Below are positions 1 to 8,860 of a DNA stretch of 64,000 nucleotides, one piece after another. The stretch covers positions 2,294,001-2,358,000 of the forward strand of contig CP097466.1 of NCBI GenBank assembly GCA_041874725.1. The letters run 5' to 3'. The first letter of the stretch is position 1. Each line of letters opens with the position of its first letter. The stretch comes from Duganella sp. BuS-21 (GTDB lineage Bacteria > Pseudomonadota > Gammaproteobacteria > Burkholderiales > Burkholderiaceae_D). Made by a program: the position numbers and the translations under genes. Under the pieces are notes generated by a model that saw nothing but the letters and a program-made list of their open reading frames with translations, ran no database searches and was not told where the DNA came from.

Positions 1-581
1 GGCGCGTGGCGCGCGCGGACCTGATGGCAGAGCTGCGTGGCTGGACCCCCATTGCCGGCATCCAGATCGAATATAGCCTCGTGGAGCGTGGGGCTGATCG
101 CGAACTGCTTCCGATGGTCGAGACACTTGGGCTGGGCGCCGCGCTATGGTCGCCGCTGGGTGGTGGACTGTTGACGGGGAAGTATCGTGACGGCAGCAAG
201 GATGGGCGTCTGACCGGCTTTGGCGGTGCGCTGGTACATACAGAAAAGTCCGAGCGCGAGACCACCATCCTCGATACCGTGCAAGCGATTAGTAACGAGC
301 TGGGCGCGACGCCAACCCAAGTGGCCATCGCCTGGCTGCTGCATAAAGCACGCCGCACGCATACCGCTTTGGTTCCGATCCTCGGATCTCGCACGCGCGC
401 GCAGTTGGACGCCACTCTGGGTGCAGTTGCGCTCCAACTGAGCATCGAGCAGGCTGCGCGCTTGGATGCGGCCAGCGCGATCAAACTCGGCTCGCCCTAC
501 GACACCATTGCTGAGCAAAAGGTCGCCATTGCAGGAGGTCCCCAAGTGCAGCTTCGCTACCCAACCATCTCCGCAAGATGA
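1..581 (+). CDS. Aldo/keto reductase, C-terminal part (5' end outside window)
   Basis: The frame is open from the first bases of the window, so the N-terminal part lies upstream. About 193 residues remain. They match the C-terminal half of the (beta/alpha)8 aldo/keto reductase family: a QIEYSLVERG strand, the WSPLGGGLLTGKY segment that lines the NADPH site, and a late VPILGSRTRAQLDATLGAV block of the kind that contacts the nucleotide. The family reduces aldehydes and ketones with NADPH; no substrate can be inferred here. The next features downstream are minus-strand tRNAs, so this is the end of its transcription unit. Confidence 0.85.
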   Translation, partial: RVARADLMAELRGWTPIAGIQIEYSLVERGADRELLPMVETLGLGAALWSPLGGGLLTGKYRDGSKDGRLTGFGGALVHTEKSERETTILDTVQAISNELGATPTQVAIAWLLHKARRTHTALVPILGSRTRAQLDATLGAVALQLSIEQAARLDAASAIKLGSPYDTIAEQKVAIAGGPQVQLRYPTISAR

Positions 582-668
582 GGGGAACTCATGTTAAGTT
601 GCGCTGAGTATTGGTAATCCGCCGTGTAGCTGCTCACTTTCCAAAGCGACCAGAGAGCGACCAGAAAC

Positions 669-700
669 AAAAAAGCCCACGAACCAAAATTCGTGGGCTT
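669..700 (-). terminator. Rho-independent terminator of the tRNA-Lys pair
   Basis: An 11-bp perfect stem (673-683 with 690-700, AAGCCCACGAA arm) closes a 6-nt loop. Read on the minus strand it is followed by a run of six T. It lies just downstream of the two minus-strand tRNA genes. Confidence 0.8.
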
Positions 701-713
701 CCTTGATTATTCT

Positions 714-789
714 TGGTAGGCCGTGCGGGATTCGAACCTGCGACCAACGGATTAAAAGTCCGCTGCTCTACCAGCTGAGCTAACGACCC
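714..789 (-). tRNA. tRNA-Lys (TTT), distal copy
   Basis: The reverse complement folds as a 76-nt tRNA with encoded CCA. The acceptor arm GGGTCGT pairs with ACGGCCT. The D-arm is GCTCAGCTGGTAGAGC, the anticodon loop reads CTTTTAA (anticodon TTT, lysine), and the T-loop is GTTCGAATC. It is the second gene of a tandem pair, 29 nt from the first, with apparently the same sequence. Confidence 0.97.
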
Positions 790-818
790 ATAGGTATCTC
801 ACCTAGGTTCTTTCGGAA

Positions 819-894
819 TGGTAGGCCGTGCGGGATTCGAACCTGCGACCAACGGATTAAAAGTCCGCTGCTCTACCAGCTGAGCTAACGACCC
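819..894 (-). tRNA. tRNA-Lys (TTT), promoter-proximal copy
   Basis: This is a 76-nt tRNA with the same sequence as the neighbouring gene, including anticodon TTT and encoded CCA. The two are presumably co-transcribed from the promoter just upstream and separated by RNA processing of the 29-nt spacer. Confidence 0.97.
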
Positions 895-908
895 CCGAAA
901 GAAGCGAG

Positions 909-937
909 ATTATAGGGGAGGCCAGCTCAACTGTCAA
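909..937 (-). promoter_or_regulatory. Sigma-70 promoter of the tRNA-Lys pair
   Basis: On the minus strand a perfect TTGACA (932-937) and a perfect TATAAT (909-914) are separated by exactly 17 nt. They lie 15 nt before the first tRNA-Lys, an unusually full consensus promoter as expected for a stable RNA gene. Confidence 0.9.
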
Positions 938-951
938 ATACCCACCGGTAA

Positions 952-1707
952 TTATTTCCCGGCCAGGCGTTCCTTGGCCGTCACCGCCGCCGACGAATCC
1001 GGGTATTGCTTGATCAAGTCCTGTAGTGTCTTTTTGGCAGCCTTGTCTTTCAGCTCAGTCTGGCAGCTGGCGATGTTCAGCATGGCGTCCGGCGCCTTCG
1101 GGCTGTCGCCGTAGTTCTTCAGCACCACCAGCTGGGCTGCGATGGCGGCCTTGCAGTCACGCTGGGCGTAGTAGGCGTTGCCGAGCCAGTATTGCGCGTT
1201 GGAGGCGTAGCTCGAGCCCGGATAGCGCGCCACGAAGTCGCTCAGGGCGCTGCCGGCGGCCTTGTAGTCGCCGGCCTTGAATAGCTGCATGGCTGCTTCA
1301 TAGTTGCGCTGCTCGTTCGGGTCGACTTGGGCAGTCTTGCCGTCGATGTTCACTTCGCGCGGTTCAAGCTTGCGGATGCGGGCGTCGAGGTCGGTGTAGA
1401 AATCTTTCTGGCGCTTTTGCGTGTTGGAGATGTCGTTGGCCAGCACTTCGATCTGGCCGCGCAGCTTGGCGATTTCCTGCAGCATGGTTTCGTTCTGGCT
1501 CACCAGGTCGAGCGTGCTGGCTTTGTCGGACTTGGTGTCGATGCGGGCCGACAGTTCGGTGCGCATGGACTCGACCTTGGCGCGCAGGTCGAGCAGGGCG
1601 CGACGGGCTTCGTCGTCGTCGAACAGGCCGGCATGGGCTTGCAGCGGCATCCACACGGCCGCTGCCAGCAGGGCGGCGCTCAGGCCGGATTTGGAGAATT
1701 TCATCAT
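952..1707 (-). CDS. cpoB: Tol-Pal associated periplasmic protein CpoB (YbgF)
   Basis: About 251 residues. The start is the ATG pair at 1707/1704; an upstream GTG at 1722 would only add five residues before the signal peptide. The signal peptide runs to about QAHA. It is followed by a trimerising coiled coil (roughly residues 30-110) and C-terminal tetratricopeptide repeats (YEAAMQLFKAGDYKAA, NAQYWLGNAYYAQRDCKAA). CpoB links the Tol machine to peptidoglycan synthesis during cell constriction. It is the last gene of the tol-pal operon here, separated from pal by a strong hairpin, so it may be expressed below pal level. Confidence 0.93.
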   Translation of the reverse strand: MMKFSKSGLSAALLAAAVWMPLQAHAGLFDDDEARRALLDLRAKVESMRTELSARIDTKSDKASTLDLVSQNETMLQEIAKLRGQIEVLANDISNTQKRQKDFYTDLDARIRKLEPREVNIDGKTAQVDPNEQRNYEAAMQLFKAGDYKAAGSALSDFVARYPGSSYASNAQYWLGNAYYAQRDCKAAIAAQLVVLKNYGDSPKAPDAMLNIASCQTELKDKAAKKTLQDLIKQYPDSSAAVTAKERLAGK

Positions 1708-1740
1708 GTCGGGCGCTTTCACACAAATCTATAAAAAGAA

Positions 1741-1779
1741 ACGGGGCAGGGCGCGGAGAATCTCCGCGCGCCGCCCCGT
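1741..1779 (-). terminator. Hairpin between pal and cpoB (attenuator-like terminator)
   Basis: A long GC-rich inverted repeat (ACGGGGC arm at 1741, GCCCCGT at 1773-1779, with an inner GCGCGGAGA stem) is followed on the minus strand by TTTCTTTTT. It should terminate or attenuate transcription after pal. Confidence 0.65.
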
Positions 1780-1817
1780 ATTATGCCTGTGACCCGGCAA
1801 AAAGGTAGTGCTTTTGA

Positions 1818-2348
1818 TTACTTGTAGACGATGTCTGCACGACGGTTTTGCGCCCATGCTTCTTCGTTCGAGCCGCTGGCCTTAGGCTTTTCCTTGCCCA
1901 GCGAGACCGCTTCGATTTGCGATTCCGGCACGCCCAGGGTGCTCATGGCTTTGCGCACGGCTTCGGCGCGTTTCTGGCCCAGGGCCAGGTTGTATTCGGC
2001 GCCGCCGCGTTCATCGGTATTGCCTTGAACCAGAATCGAACGCGATTTGGTTTTCACCAGGTAGGCCGAGTGGTTTTCCACCACTGGCTTGCCGTCGGCG
2101 CGCACGACGTAGCTGTCGAAGTCGAAGTAGATGCTGCGGTTGGCCAGCACGCCTTTTGGATCGTCCAGCGGATCCAGCGATTTGGTTTCAACCGGGGCCA
2201 CGGTGCGGGTGTCCGCTTGTGGGGTCACAGCTTTTTCGACTGGACGTTCCACAACGGGTGCCGGCTCCGACACTTTGACTGGGGTCGAGCAAGCCGACAG
2301 GATGGCGGCGGTGGTGATGGCGAATGCCAGGCTGCTGAGTTTACGCAT
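1818..2348 (-). CDS. pal: Peptidoglycan-associated lipoprotein Pal
   Basis: This 176-residue outer-membrane lipoprotein anchors the outer membrane to peptidoglycan. The lipobox is ILSAC with Cys20 as the lipidated residue. A low-complexity proline/glutamate/lysine linker follows, then the OmpA-like peptidoglycan-binding domain (about residues 65-176) with the diagnostic NTDERGGAEYNLALGQKRA segment and the closing NRRADIVYK. It directly follows tolB in the canonical order. An AAGGAG-type ribosome site precedes the ATG. Confidence 0.97.
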   Translation of the reverse strand: MRKLSSLAFAITTAAILSACSTPVKVSEPAPVVERPVEKAVTPQADTRTVAPVETKSLDPLDDPKGVLANRSIYFDFDSYVVRADGKPVVENHSAYLVKTKSRSILVQGNTDERGGAEYNLALGQKRAEAVRKAMSTLGVPESQIEAVSLGKEKPKASGSNEEAWAQNRRADIVYK

Positions 2349-2375
2349 AGTGATTCTCCTTGTAATGATTCGAAA

Positions 2376-3650
2376 TTACTGCATGAACGGACCCCAGGTG
2401 GGCTCCTTGATGTTGCCCGCCTGAGTGGTCAGGCGTTGTTTTACACGTCCGTCGACCGAAACCACGGCCAACGACTTGCGGCTGCCGGATTGCGTGGCGT
2501 ACATGATGTATTTGCCGTTGGGGGCAAAGCTCGGCGATTCGTCGCTGGTGGTGTCCGACAGGCGCTGCTCCTGGCCGCTGGCCAGGTCCAGCACGTACAG
2601 CTGGAAGTTGCCGTCGCGGCGCGAGATGTAGGCCAGCGTTTTGCCGTCCGACGAGATGCGCGGGCTGATGTTGTAGCTGCCGCCGAAGGTGATGCGCTTG
2701 GCGTCGCCGCCGTCCGGGTTCATGCGGTAGATCTGCGGGCCGCCGCTGCGGTCGCTGGTGAAGTAGATGCTTTCGCCATCGGCCGACCATTGCGGTTCGG
2801 TGTCGATGCCGGTGCTGTTGGTGGCGCGGCGCAGGTTGCTGCCGTCGGCGTTGACGGTGTAGATCTGCGTGTTGCCGCTCTTGGACAAGGCCACGGCCAG
2901 CTTGTTGCCGCTCGGGGCCCAGGCCGGCGCCGAGTTGCTGCCCTTTTCATTGGCCACCACGGTGCGCGCGCGGGTGATCAGGTTTTGCACGTAGACCACC
3001 GGTTTTTTTTGTTCAAACGAGACGTAGGCGACCTTGGTGCCGTCCGGCGACCACGATGGCGAGATGATCGGCTCGTTCGAGCGCAGCGCCAGTTGTTCGT
3101 TTTCACCGTCGGCGTCGGCCACCATCAACTGGTAGCTGCGGCCTTCCTGCTTGACGTAGGCGATGCGGGTCGAGAAGGCGCCACGGATGCCGGTCAGCTT
3201 GAAGTAGACGTCGTCGGCGATCAGGTGGGCCGACAGGCGGGTGAACTGGGCGGTGACGGCCTTGTCCAGGTTGGAGATTTTGGCTTGCTTGACGGTGTCG
3301 AGCAGCTTGTAGCGCACGTCGTAGCGGCCGTCGGCCAGCGCGTCGACGGTGCCGACCACCAGCGCGTCGGCGCCCTTGGCTTTCCAGCCGCTGTAGTCGA
3401 TGTTGTTGACGTCGTTGACCACGCCGGCGTCGATGATCTTGAATACGCCGCTGCGCTCCAGGTCGGCCTTGATGATTTCCGATACTTTCTGCGGCGCCAC
3501 GCCTTCATTGGCGAAGCCGGCCACGGCCACCGGAATCTGGTTGCTGCCGACGCCGGAAATTTCGATCCGCATCTGGGCCTGGGCCGACGGTACGCTGGCC
3601 ATGGTGGCGGCGATGATCAGGCCGGTGTAAAGCATAGTGAGTTTTTTCAT
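2376..3650 (-). CDS. tolB: Tol-Pal system periplasmic beta-propeller TolB
   Basis: 424 residues, normal length. The signal peptide ends near PSAQA. The N-terminal alpha/beta domain is followed by a six-bladed propeller visible as repeated [55 protein letters not shown] and [13 protein letters not shown] units. TolB cycles between Pal and TolA and carries energy from the inner-membrane TolQRA motor to the outer membrane. The start lies one base after the tolA stop, so the genes are translationally close. Confidence 0.97.
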   Translation of the reverse strand: MKKLTMLYTGLIIAATMASVPSAQAQMRIEISGVGSNQIPVAVAGFANEGVAPQKVSEIIKADLERSGVFKIIDAGVVNDVNNIDYSGWKAKGADALVVGTVDALADGRYDVRYKLLDTVKQAKISNLDKAVTAQFTRLSAHLIADDVYFKLTGIRGAFSTRIAYVKQEGRSYQLMVADADGENEQLALRSNEPIISPSWSPDGTKVAYVSFEQKKPVVYVQNLITRARTVVANEKGSNSAPAWAPSGNKLAVALSKSGNTQIYTVNADGSNLRRATNSTGIDTEPQWSADGESIYFTSDRSGGPQIYRMNPDGGDAKRITFGGSYNISPRISSDGKTLAYISRRDGNFQLYVLDLASGQEQRLSDTTSDESPSFAPNGKYIMYATQSGSRKSLAVVSVDGRVKQRLTTQAGNIKEPTWGPFMQ

Positions 3651-3651
3651 A

Positions 3652-4581
3652 TCAGTGCATGTCCTTCAGCTTGAAATCCAGGTTAAGTTCGCGTTCTACC
3701 GTACCATCTTTTTTCTTGGGTAGTGGTGACGATTTGGCAATCGCGTTTTCAATCGCATTGTCGTAGGCGGTCGAGCCGCTGCCTTTTACCTTGCGCACGC
3801 CGATGATTTCACCGGTCGGCAGCTGGGTAATGACATAGGTCGCGCTCAGGCTGTCGTCCTCGGAACCGTAGACCAGATTGCTCTTGATCTTGGTTCGGAT
3901 CGCCGCCGCATAGCCGCCGTCGACACGGCCACCGGTTGATTGCGCGGCGCTGCCGGAAGTGCCTTTGGCGGCGGCGCCGGTGATGCGGCTCATTTCGGCG
4001 GCGAAGGCTTTTTCCTTGGCGGCTTTCTCGGCTTTTTCCTTGGCCAGTTTTTCGGTGGCGGCTTTTTTCTTCTCTTTCTCGGCCAGGGCTTTGTCCTTGG
4101 CTTCGTCTTCGGCTTTTTCTTTATCCTCTTTGGCCTTCTGGTCGGCCTTTTTCTTGGCTTCCAGCTTGGCCAGCTTTTCGTCGGCTTCCTTCTTCAGGCG
4201 TGCTTGTTCCAGCTTTTCAGCTTTCTCTTCTTCCAGCTTTTTCTTCTTGATGCGCTGGAGCGCGATTTCCGGATCTTCCTTCGGCACCTGCGGTGCTTCC
4301 ACCTTGGGCGCCGGTGGCGGCGGCTTGATCACTTCCGGCTCGGGCTGCGGTTCCGGCGCCGGCTCTGGCGTCGGCGCCGGCGGTGCGGCGTCCTGCACCT
4401 TCATGTCCCAGATTTCGGCCTGCACTTCGGTCGGTTCATTGTTCTGCCAGCTGACGCCGACCCACAGGAACAGCAACAGCACGGCGTGCATCACCACCGC
4501 CAGCAGGCCGGAGCGGAAACCATCGTGTTGTCGCGGAACCTTGTACGGACCGCCTGCGGTTGCGTGTTTCATTGTCTGCAT
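3652..4581 (-). CDS. tolA: Tol-Pal system spanning protein TolA
   Basis: 309 residues with the three-domain TolA plan. A transmembrane anchor lies at about residues 25-44 ([17 protein letters not shown]). A proline-rich stretch is followed by a long Lys/Glu/Ala coiled coil (about 95-200, many [14 protein letters not shown] units). The globular C-terminal domain III (about 222-309) contains [16 protein letters not shown]. TolA bridges the periplasm from TolQR to TolB-Pal and is a common entry point for colicins and filamentous phage. The ATG abuts the tolR stop codon; an ATG nine bases downstream is the alternative. Confidence 0.95.
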   Translation of the reverse strand: MQTMKHATAGGPYKVPRQHDGFRSGLLAVVMHAVLLLFLWVGVSWQNNEPTEVQAEIWDMKVQDAAPPAPTPEPAPEPQPEPEVIKPPPPAPKVEAPQVPKEDPEIALQRIKKKKLEEEKAEKLEQARLKKEADEKLAKLEAKKKADQKAKEDKEKAEDEAKDKALAEKEKKKAATEKLAKEKAEKAAKEKAFAAEMSRITGAAAKGTSGSAAQSTGGRVDGGYAAAIRTKIKSNLVYGSEDDSLSATYVITQLPTGEIIGVRKVKGSGSTAYDNAIENAIAKSSPLPKKKDGTVERELNLDFKLKDMH

Positions 4582-5019
4582 TTACTTGGTGGACAGGCCG
4601 ACGCGGGAGATGCCCAGCTTTTTCGCTTCCGAGATCAGTTGAATCACGTCGTCGTACTTGCTTTCCTTGTCGCCGGCGATCAGCACCGGGTAGTCCGGGT
4701 GTTCGGCGTGGATGGTGCGCAGCTTGCGTACCAGGGCGTCGCGGTTGGGCGCGGTTTCCGGTGCGTCCTCGCCTTTGCCCTTGATGCCGATCGACAGCGC
4801 GCCGTTCGGCTTGAGCACGATCTGCACGTAGTCGCTCGGCGGCTTGGTCGATTTCTCGGCGCGCGGCAGGTCGACCACGCTTGGGTCGTTGGCCGACGGC
4901 ATCACCATGAAGATAATCAACAGCACCAGCATCACGTCGATGTAGGGCACGACGTTGATTTCGGACTTGAGCTTGCGGCCACGGCCGCCGCGCATGCTGC
5001 TGGAGAAGGAAGAGGCCAT
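4582..5019 (-). CDS. tolR: Tol-Pal proton-channel subunit TolR
   Basis: 145 residues of the ExbD/TolR family. A short cytoplasmic N-terminus leads to one membrane helix carrying the essential aspartate in NVVPYIDVMLVLLIIFMV. A periplasmic domain follows, with the typical VLIAGDKESKYDDVIQLI near the C-terminus. With TolQ it forms the proton-driven motor. It lies between tolQ (5 nt away) and tolA. Confidence 0.97.
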   Translation of the reverse strand: MASSFSSSMRGGRGRKLKSEINVVPYIDVMLVLLIIFMVMPSANDPSVVDLPRAEKSTKPPSDYVQIVLKPNGALSIGIKGKGEDAPETAPNRDALVRKLRTIHAEHPDYPVLIAGDKESKYDDVIQLISEAKKLGISRVGLSTK

Positions 5020-5024
5020 GGTGA

Positions 5025-5717
5025 TTAACGCGATTGACGCTGCAGAATGTTGGAGAACTCTTCGACGAAGCTCTCAAAACGGATCGCCAGGCGGTCCACG
5101 TCGTACGAGAAACGGTTGTAGGCGACGAAGGCCGGAATCGCGGCGAACAGGCCGATGGCGGTGGCGATCAGCGCTTCGGCAATGCCGGGCGCGACTGCGG
5201 CCAGGGTGGCTTGCTGGACGTTGGCCAGGCCACGGAAGGCGTTCATGATGCCCCACACGGTGCCCAGCAGGCCGATGTACGGCGACACCGAGCCGACCGA
5301 GGCCAGGAAGGCCAGGTGCGATTCGAGCGCATCCATCTCGCGCTGGAAGGCGGCGCGCATGGCGCGGCGGGCGCTGTCGAGCACGGCGCCGGCGTCCATG
5401 TCTTCGCGGCTGGCGGTGTAGGAGGCTTTGCTCTTGATGAACTCACCCATGCCGGCTTCGAAGATGCGGGCCAGCGGGCCGCTGCTGGCGCGGTCCTTGC
5501 CGGCGTTCTGGTGCAGGGCGTGCAGGTTGCCGCCGGCCCAGAAGGTCTTTTCGAAGTCCACCGTCAGGCGGCGTGCGGTGCGGATCGCGAACAGTTTGCT
5601 GAAGATGTAGGTCCAGCTGGTGAGGGAGATGACGAACAGCAGCGCCATGATCAATTGCACGATCAGGTGCGCATTGGTGATAAGGGCGAGGAAAGAAAGG
5701 TCTTGAGTGACGTTCAT
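5025..5717 (-). CDS. tolQ: Tol-Pal proton-channel subunit TolQ
   Basis: 230 residues of the MotA/TolQ/ExbB family. Three membrane helices are visible: one near residues 16-36 and two in the conserved C-terminal block (SVSPYIGLLGTVWGIMNAF, then AIGLFAAIPAFVAYNRF). TolQ surrounds the TolR dimer as the stator of the proton channel. It is the first tol gene of the operon and starts just after the ybgC stop. Confidence 0.97.
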   Translation of the reverse strand: MNVTQDLSFLALITNAHLIVQLIMALLFVISLTSWTYIFSKLFAIRTARRLTVDFEKTFWAGGNLHALHQNAGKDRASSGPLARIFEAGMGEFIKSKASYTASREDMDAGAVLDSARRAMRAAFQREMDALESHLAFLASVGSVSPYIGLLGTVWGIMNAFRGLANVQQATLAAVAPGIAEALIATAIGLFAAIPAFVAYNRFSYDVDRLAIRFESFVEEFSNILQRQSR

Positions 5718-5723
5718 TGTTTA

Positions 5724-6137
5724 TCAGTCTGTTTTGGTGTTGTGACGCATTTTGTCGGCGACGACCGCCGGGACGGCGCGCGGACGCAGAGCGGAATCGA
5801 CGCAGCCAACCTTCACCCGCGCCGTGTTCAGCAATAGTTCGCCACGCCACGCTTCCTGGTGGAAAACGATGGAGGCGCGGCCGATCTTCTCGATACTAAC
5901 CGTTAATTTTAGTTCATCATCGAGCTTTGCGGGCGCATGATACTCCGCGCTGACGCTTTTGACGACGAACATGGCGTCGTGCTCGGCCAGCAGGGCGTGC
6001 TGATCGACGTGAAGGGCGCGCAGCCACTCGGTGCGGGCGCGCTCGAAGAACTTCAGATAGTTTGCGTAATAGACGATACCGCCGGCGTCGGTGTCTTCGT
6101 AGTAGACCCGGACGTTCCAGATGAAATCTGCAGGCAT
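5724..6137 (-). CDS. ybgC: Tol-Pal associated acyl-CoA thioesterase YbgC
   Basis: A 137-residue hot-dog-fold thioesterase. The motif VYYEDTDAGGIVYYANYLKF contains the catalytic aspartate of the 4-hydroxybenzoyl-CoA thioesterase branch. The family hydrolyses acyl-CoA or acyl-ACP and is conserved as the first gene of tol-pal operons, probably linking envelope division to phospholipid metabolism. The ATG at 6137 fits the family N-terminus; an in-frame TTG at 6167 would add ten residues with no family support. Confidence 0.92.
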   Translation of the reverse strand: MPADFIWNVRVYYEDTDAGGIVYYANYLKFFERARTEWLRALHVDQHALLAEHDAMFVVKSVSAEYHAPAKLDDELKLTVSIEKIGRASIVFHQEAWRGELLLNTARVKVGCVDSALRPRAVPAVVADKMRHNTKTD

Positions 6138-6343
6138 GTTGTTTTGACTACTAGTGTAATTGAGCAAGATTCTACGCGATATTGTTGTTTTGGTTGAACT
6201 TTATCAACTGGCGCGCAAAGGTGCCTGGCGAGAGTAAAGCGTTTTCCTGCTTGTTTGCCAAGGATTGTAACAATGGCTTACGAATTGGTGGGGGGCGACC
6301 CTAACCCGTACCCCGATGGCCGATGCGTCTCCTTGGCGCTCGC

Positions 6344-6391
6344 TTTACCCCGCACGGCGGTCCGACCCCTCTGGTGTGGCCCTGGGGTAAA
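6344..6391. repeat. Inverted repeat just past the SDR stop codon
   Basis: TTTACCCC (6344-6351) is the exact inverse of GGGGTAAA (6384-6391). The GC-rich 32-nt interior may form further pairs. It lies two bases past the end of the SDR gene and could stabilise or end its mRNA, although no T-run follows. The rest of 6138-6392 shows no gene. Confidence 0.35.
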
Positions 6392-6392
6392 G

Positions 6393-7139
6393 TTAGAGCT
6401 TGCGCTTGATGTTCAAGGGCCCGTAACCCTGGCAGGTCGGCATCATCTCAATGCGATTGATGTTGACGTGCGCCGGCAGGGTGGCCACCCAATACGCCGT
6501 TTCCGCAATGTCCTCGGCGGTCAGCGGCTGGGTGCCTTCATACACCTTGGCCGCCGCCGCATCATCCTTCAAACGCACATTCGAAAATTCGGTGCCGCCG
6601 CACAGGCCCGGCGCCAGATTGGTCGCGCGCACGCCGGTGCCGACCAAGTCCGCACGCAAATTCAGCGTGAACTGCTCGACAAACGCCTTGGTCGCACCAT
6701 AGACATTGCCGCCCGGATACGGGGTGTCACCCGCCACCGAACCCAGATTGATCACCGTACCGCGACCACGTTCCACCATCCCCGGCAGAATCGCCCGCGT
6801 CATCGCCACCAGGCCGCTGATGTTGGTGGCGATCATGGTATCCCAGTCCTCCAGCGAGGAGGTGTGGGCCGGGGTCACACCCAGCGCCAGGCCGGCGTTA
6901 TTTACCAGCACGTCGATCTCGCGCCATGCCGTCGGCAAACCGTCCAGCGCCGCCTTGATCGACTCGCGGTCGGTCACATCCAGCACCACCGGCAGGGCGG
7001 CCTCGCCCAATTCGGCCGCCAAGGCCTGCAAACGATCCTCGCGGCGGCCGCTGATCAGCACTTTATGGCCGTTTTGCGCGAAGATGCGGGCCATCGCGGC
7101 GCCGAAGCCGGCGGTTGCGCCGGTAATGAAGACGATCAT
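6393..7139 (-). CDS. Short-chain dehydrogenase/reductase (YdfG-like)
   Basis: 248 residues from the ATG at 7139, which has an AAGGA ribosome site; the longer upstream reading frame has no family similarity. Classical SDR: the NADP site is VFITGATAGFGAAMARIF at the N-terminus, NNAG sits near residue 80, and the catalytic pair is in YGATKAFVEQF. The end, VNINRIEMMPTCQGYGPLNI, is characteristic of the YdfG/malonic-semialdehyde and serine dehydrogenase group (NADP-dependent 3-hydroxy acid dehydrogenases). It is divergent from glyA, so a serine-related substrate is possible but unproven. Confidence 0.88.
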   Translation of the reverse strand: MIVFITGATAGFGAAMARIFAQNGHKVLISGRREDRLQALAAELGEAALPVVLDVTDRESIKAALDGLPTAWREIDVLVNNAGLALGVTPAHTSSLEDWDTMIATNISGLVAMTRAILPGMVERGRGTVINLGSVAGDTPYPGGNVYGATKAFVEQFTLNLRADLVGTGVRATNLAPGLCGGTEFSNVRLKDDAAAAKVYEGTQPLTAEDIAETAYWVATLPAHVNINRIEMMPTCQGYGPLNIKRKL

Positions 7140-7309
7140 GATCTGTCCTTGTTGAGGTGATATTGCGTAGGGAGGGTGGACAAAATTGTATCCGTAAATT
7201 CCCTTATATGCAGAATTGCCTTTAAAGCAATGCGTTTTCTTGCTCAAATCTGGCGCATCAAATACAATCTGGATTCCATTACGTCTCACGTAACTGGCGA
7301 AAAGCTGGA

Positions 7310-7512
7310 AAAATGCGTAAAAACGCTCCTTAACGGTGCGTTTTGCTCAGCCGGCGAAAGGTGGGTCTCCACCGGGAAACGTGAGATTTCAACAGCCGTT
7401 CGCCTGGGCAGCCCTCGATGGAAAGCACGAAGAGGCTGCCGGTCCGCTATGGCTTCTCTCTTTCGATCCAACTGCCAGTAACACAAGCTACTCATTCGAT
7501 TGGAGTTTTTTC
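7310..7512 (+). promoter_or_regulatory. Long structured 5' leader of glyA (unassigned RNA)
   Basis: About 200 nt without a supported ORF precede glyA. Visible stems are AAAACGC with GCGTTTT (7319-7345), GGTGG with CCACC (7360-7364 and 7369-7373) and GGCAGCC with GGCTGCC (7407-7413 and 7434-7440). CCGGCG (7351) can also pair with CGCC-GG (7401), giving a multibranched fold. It does not show the hallmarks of the glycine riboswitch. The remainder of 7140-7310 is the divergent promoter region, in which no clear promoter could be assigned. Confidence 0.4.
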
Positions 7513-8760
7513 ATGTTCGCAAAAGATCACACCCTCGCCAGCGTTGACCCGGAATTGTTCGGCGCGATTCAAAACGAAAACACCCGCCAGCACGATCACA
7601 TCGAGTTGATCGCGTCGGAGAATTACACTTCGCCAGCCGTGATGGAAGCGCAAGGTTCGCAACTGACCAACAAATACGCCGAAGGCTATCCAGGCAAGCG
7701 CTACTACGGTGGCTGCGAGTATGTGGACGTCGTCGAGCAACTGGCCATCGACCGCGTGAAAAAACTGTTCGGCGCGGAAGCGGCCAACGTGCAGCCTAAC
7801 TCGGGCTCGCAAGCCAACCAGGGCGTGTTCTTCGCCGTGCTGAAACCAGGCGACACCATCATGGGCATGTCGCTGGCCGAAGGCGGCCACCTGACCCACG
7901 GCATGCCGCTGAATATGTCCGGCAAATGGTTCAACGTCGTGTCCTACGGCCTGACCGCTGCGGAAGACATCGACTACGACGCCATGGAAGCGCTGGCCAA
8001 AGAGCACAAGCCTAAGCTGATCATCGCCGGCGCATCGGCGTTCTCGAAAAAGATCGACTTCGAGCGCTTTGCCGCTGTCGCCAAAGCGGTTGGCGCGTAC
8101 TTCATGGTCGATATGGCGCACTACGCCGGCCTGATCGCTGCCGGCCTGTATCCTAACCCGGTGCCGCACGCCGACTTCGTCACCTCGACCACGCACAAAT
8201 CGCTGCGCGGTCCGCGCGGCGGCATCATCCTGATGAAGGCCGAGCACGAGAAGGCTATCAACTCGGCCATCTTCCCTGGCATCCAGGGCGGCCCGCTGAT
8301 GCATGTGATCGCCGGTAAAGCCGTGGCTTTCCAGGAAGCGCTGCAGCCTGCGTTCAAAGAGTACCAGCAGCAAGTGGTGAAGAACGCCGACGTGCTGGCC
8401 AAGACCCTGATCAAGCGCGGCCTGCGCATTGTGTCGGGCGGCACCGAGTCGCACGTGATGCTGGTGGACCTGCGTCCTAAGAACCTGACCGGCAAGGAAG
8501 CGGAAGCGATCCTGGGTTCGGCTCACATCACCACCAACAAGAACGGCATTCCTAACGATCCGCAGAAGCCATTCGTGACTTCGGGCGTGCGTCTGGGCTC
8601 GCCGGCCATGACTACCCGCGGCTTCAAGGAAGCGGAAGCGGAAGAAGTCGGCAACCTGATCGCGGACGTGCTGGACAACCCGCACGACGCTGCCACCATC
8701 GAGCGCGTGAAAGCGGCGGTGAAGGTTCTGGCTGACAAGTTCCCTGTCTACGCCAAGTAA
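7513..8760 (+). CDS. glyA: Serine hydroxymethyltransferase
   Basis: 415 residues, standard length. GlyA converts serine and tetrahydrofolate to glycine and methylene-tetrahydrofolate using PLP. Typical segments are [50 protein letters not shown] and the PLP-lysine motif [15 protein letters not shown]. The ATG at 7513 follows GGAG and gives the family N-terminus ([16 protein letters not shown]). The upstream ATG at 7336 would add 59 residues unlike any family member. It is followed by a REP palindrome and nrdR. Confidence 0.97.
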   Translation: MFAKDHTLASVDPELFGAIQNENTRQHDHIELIASENYTSPAVMEAQGSQLTNKYAEGYPGKRYYGGCEYVDVVEQLAIDRVKKLFGAEAANVQPNSGSQANQGVFFAVLKPGDTIMGMSLAEGGHLTHGMPLNMSGKWFNVVSYGLTAAEDIDYDAMEALAKEHKPKLIIAGASAFSKKIDFERFAAVAKAVGAYFMVDMAHYAGLIAAGLYPNPVPHADFVTSTTHKSLRGPRGGIILMKAEHEKAINSAIFPGIQGGPLMHVIAGKAVAFQEALQPAFKEYQQQVVKNADVLAKTLIKRGLRIVSGGTESHVMLVDLRPKNLTGKEAEAILGSAHITTNKNGIPNDPQKPFVTSGVRLGSPAMTTRGFKEAEAEEVGNLIADVLDNPHDAATIERVKAAVKVLADKFPVYAK

Positions 8761-8770
8761 TACCAACGCA

Positions 8771-8843
8771 CGTCGTTCCCGCGAACGCGGGAACCCATAC
8801 TGAGCATGCGTTCTATGGGTTCCCGCTTGCGCGGGAACGACGG
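8771..8843. repeat. REP-like double-hairpin palindrome
   Basis: A 73-nt palindrome whose outer arms are CGTCGTTCCCGCG and CGCGGGAACGACG. Each arm is itself a small hairpin (GTTCCCGCGaacGCGGGAAC), with ACCCATA/TATGGGT between them. It lies between glyA and nrdR. The core resembles the inner part of the 134-bp element found at 41.8, 51.3 and 53.8 kb. Confidence 0.85.
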
Positions 8844-8860
8844 CATTAAAGTAAGCGCTT

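Noticed and set aside
1848..3674. 608-codon open frame antisense to pal and tolB
   Set aside because: GC-rich shadow frame opposite two complete Tol genes; low-complexity Val/Ala/Gly/His product without family features.
7310..7512. Glycine riboswitch before glyA
   Set aside because: The conserved GGAGAG-type aptamer cores and tandem aptamer layout are not visible; kept only as an unassigned structured leader.
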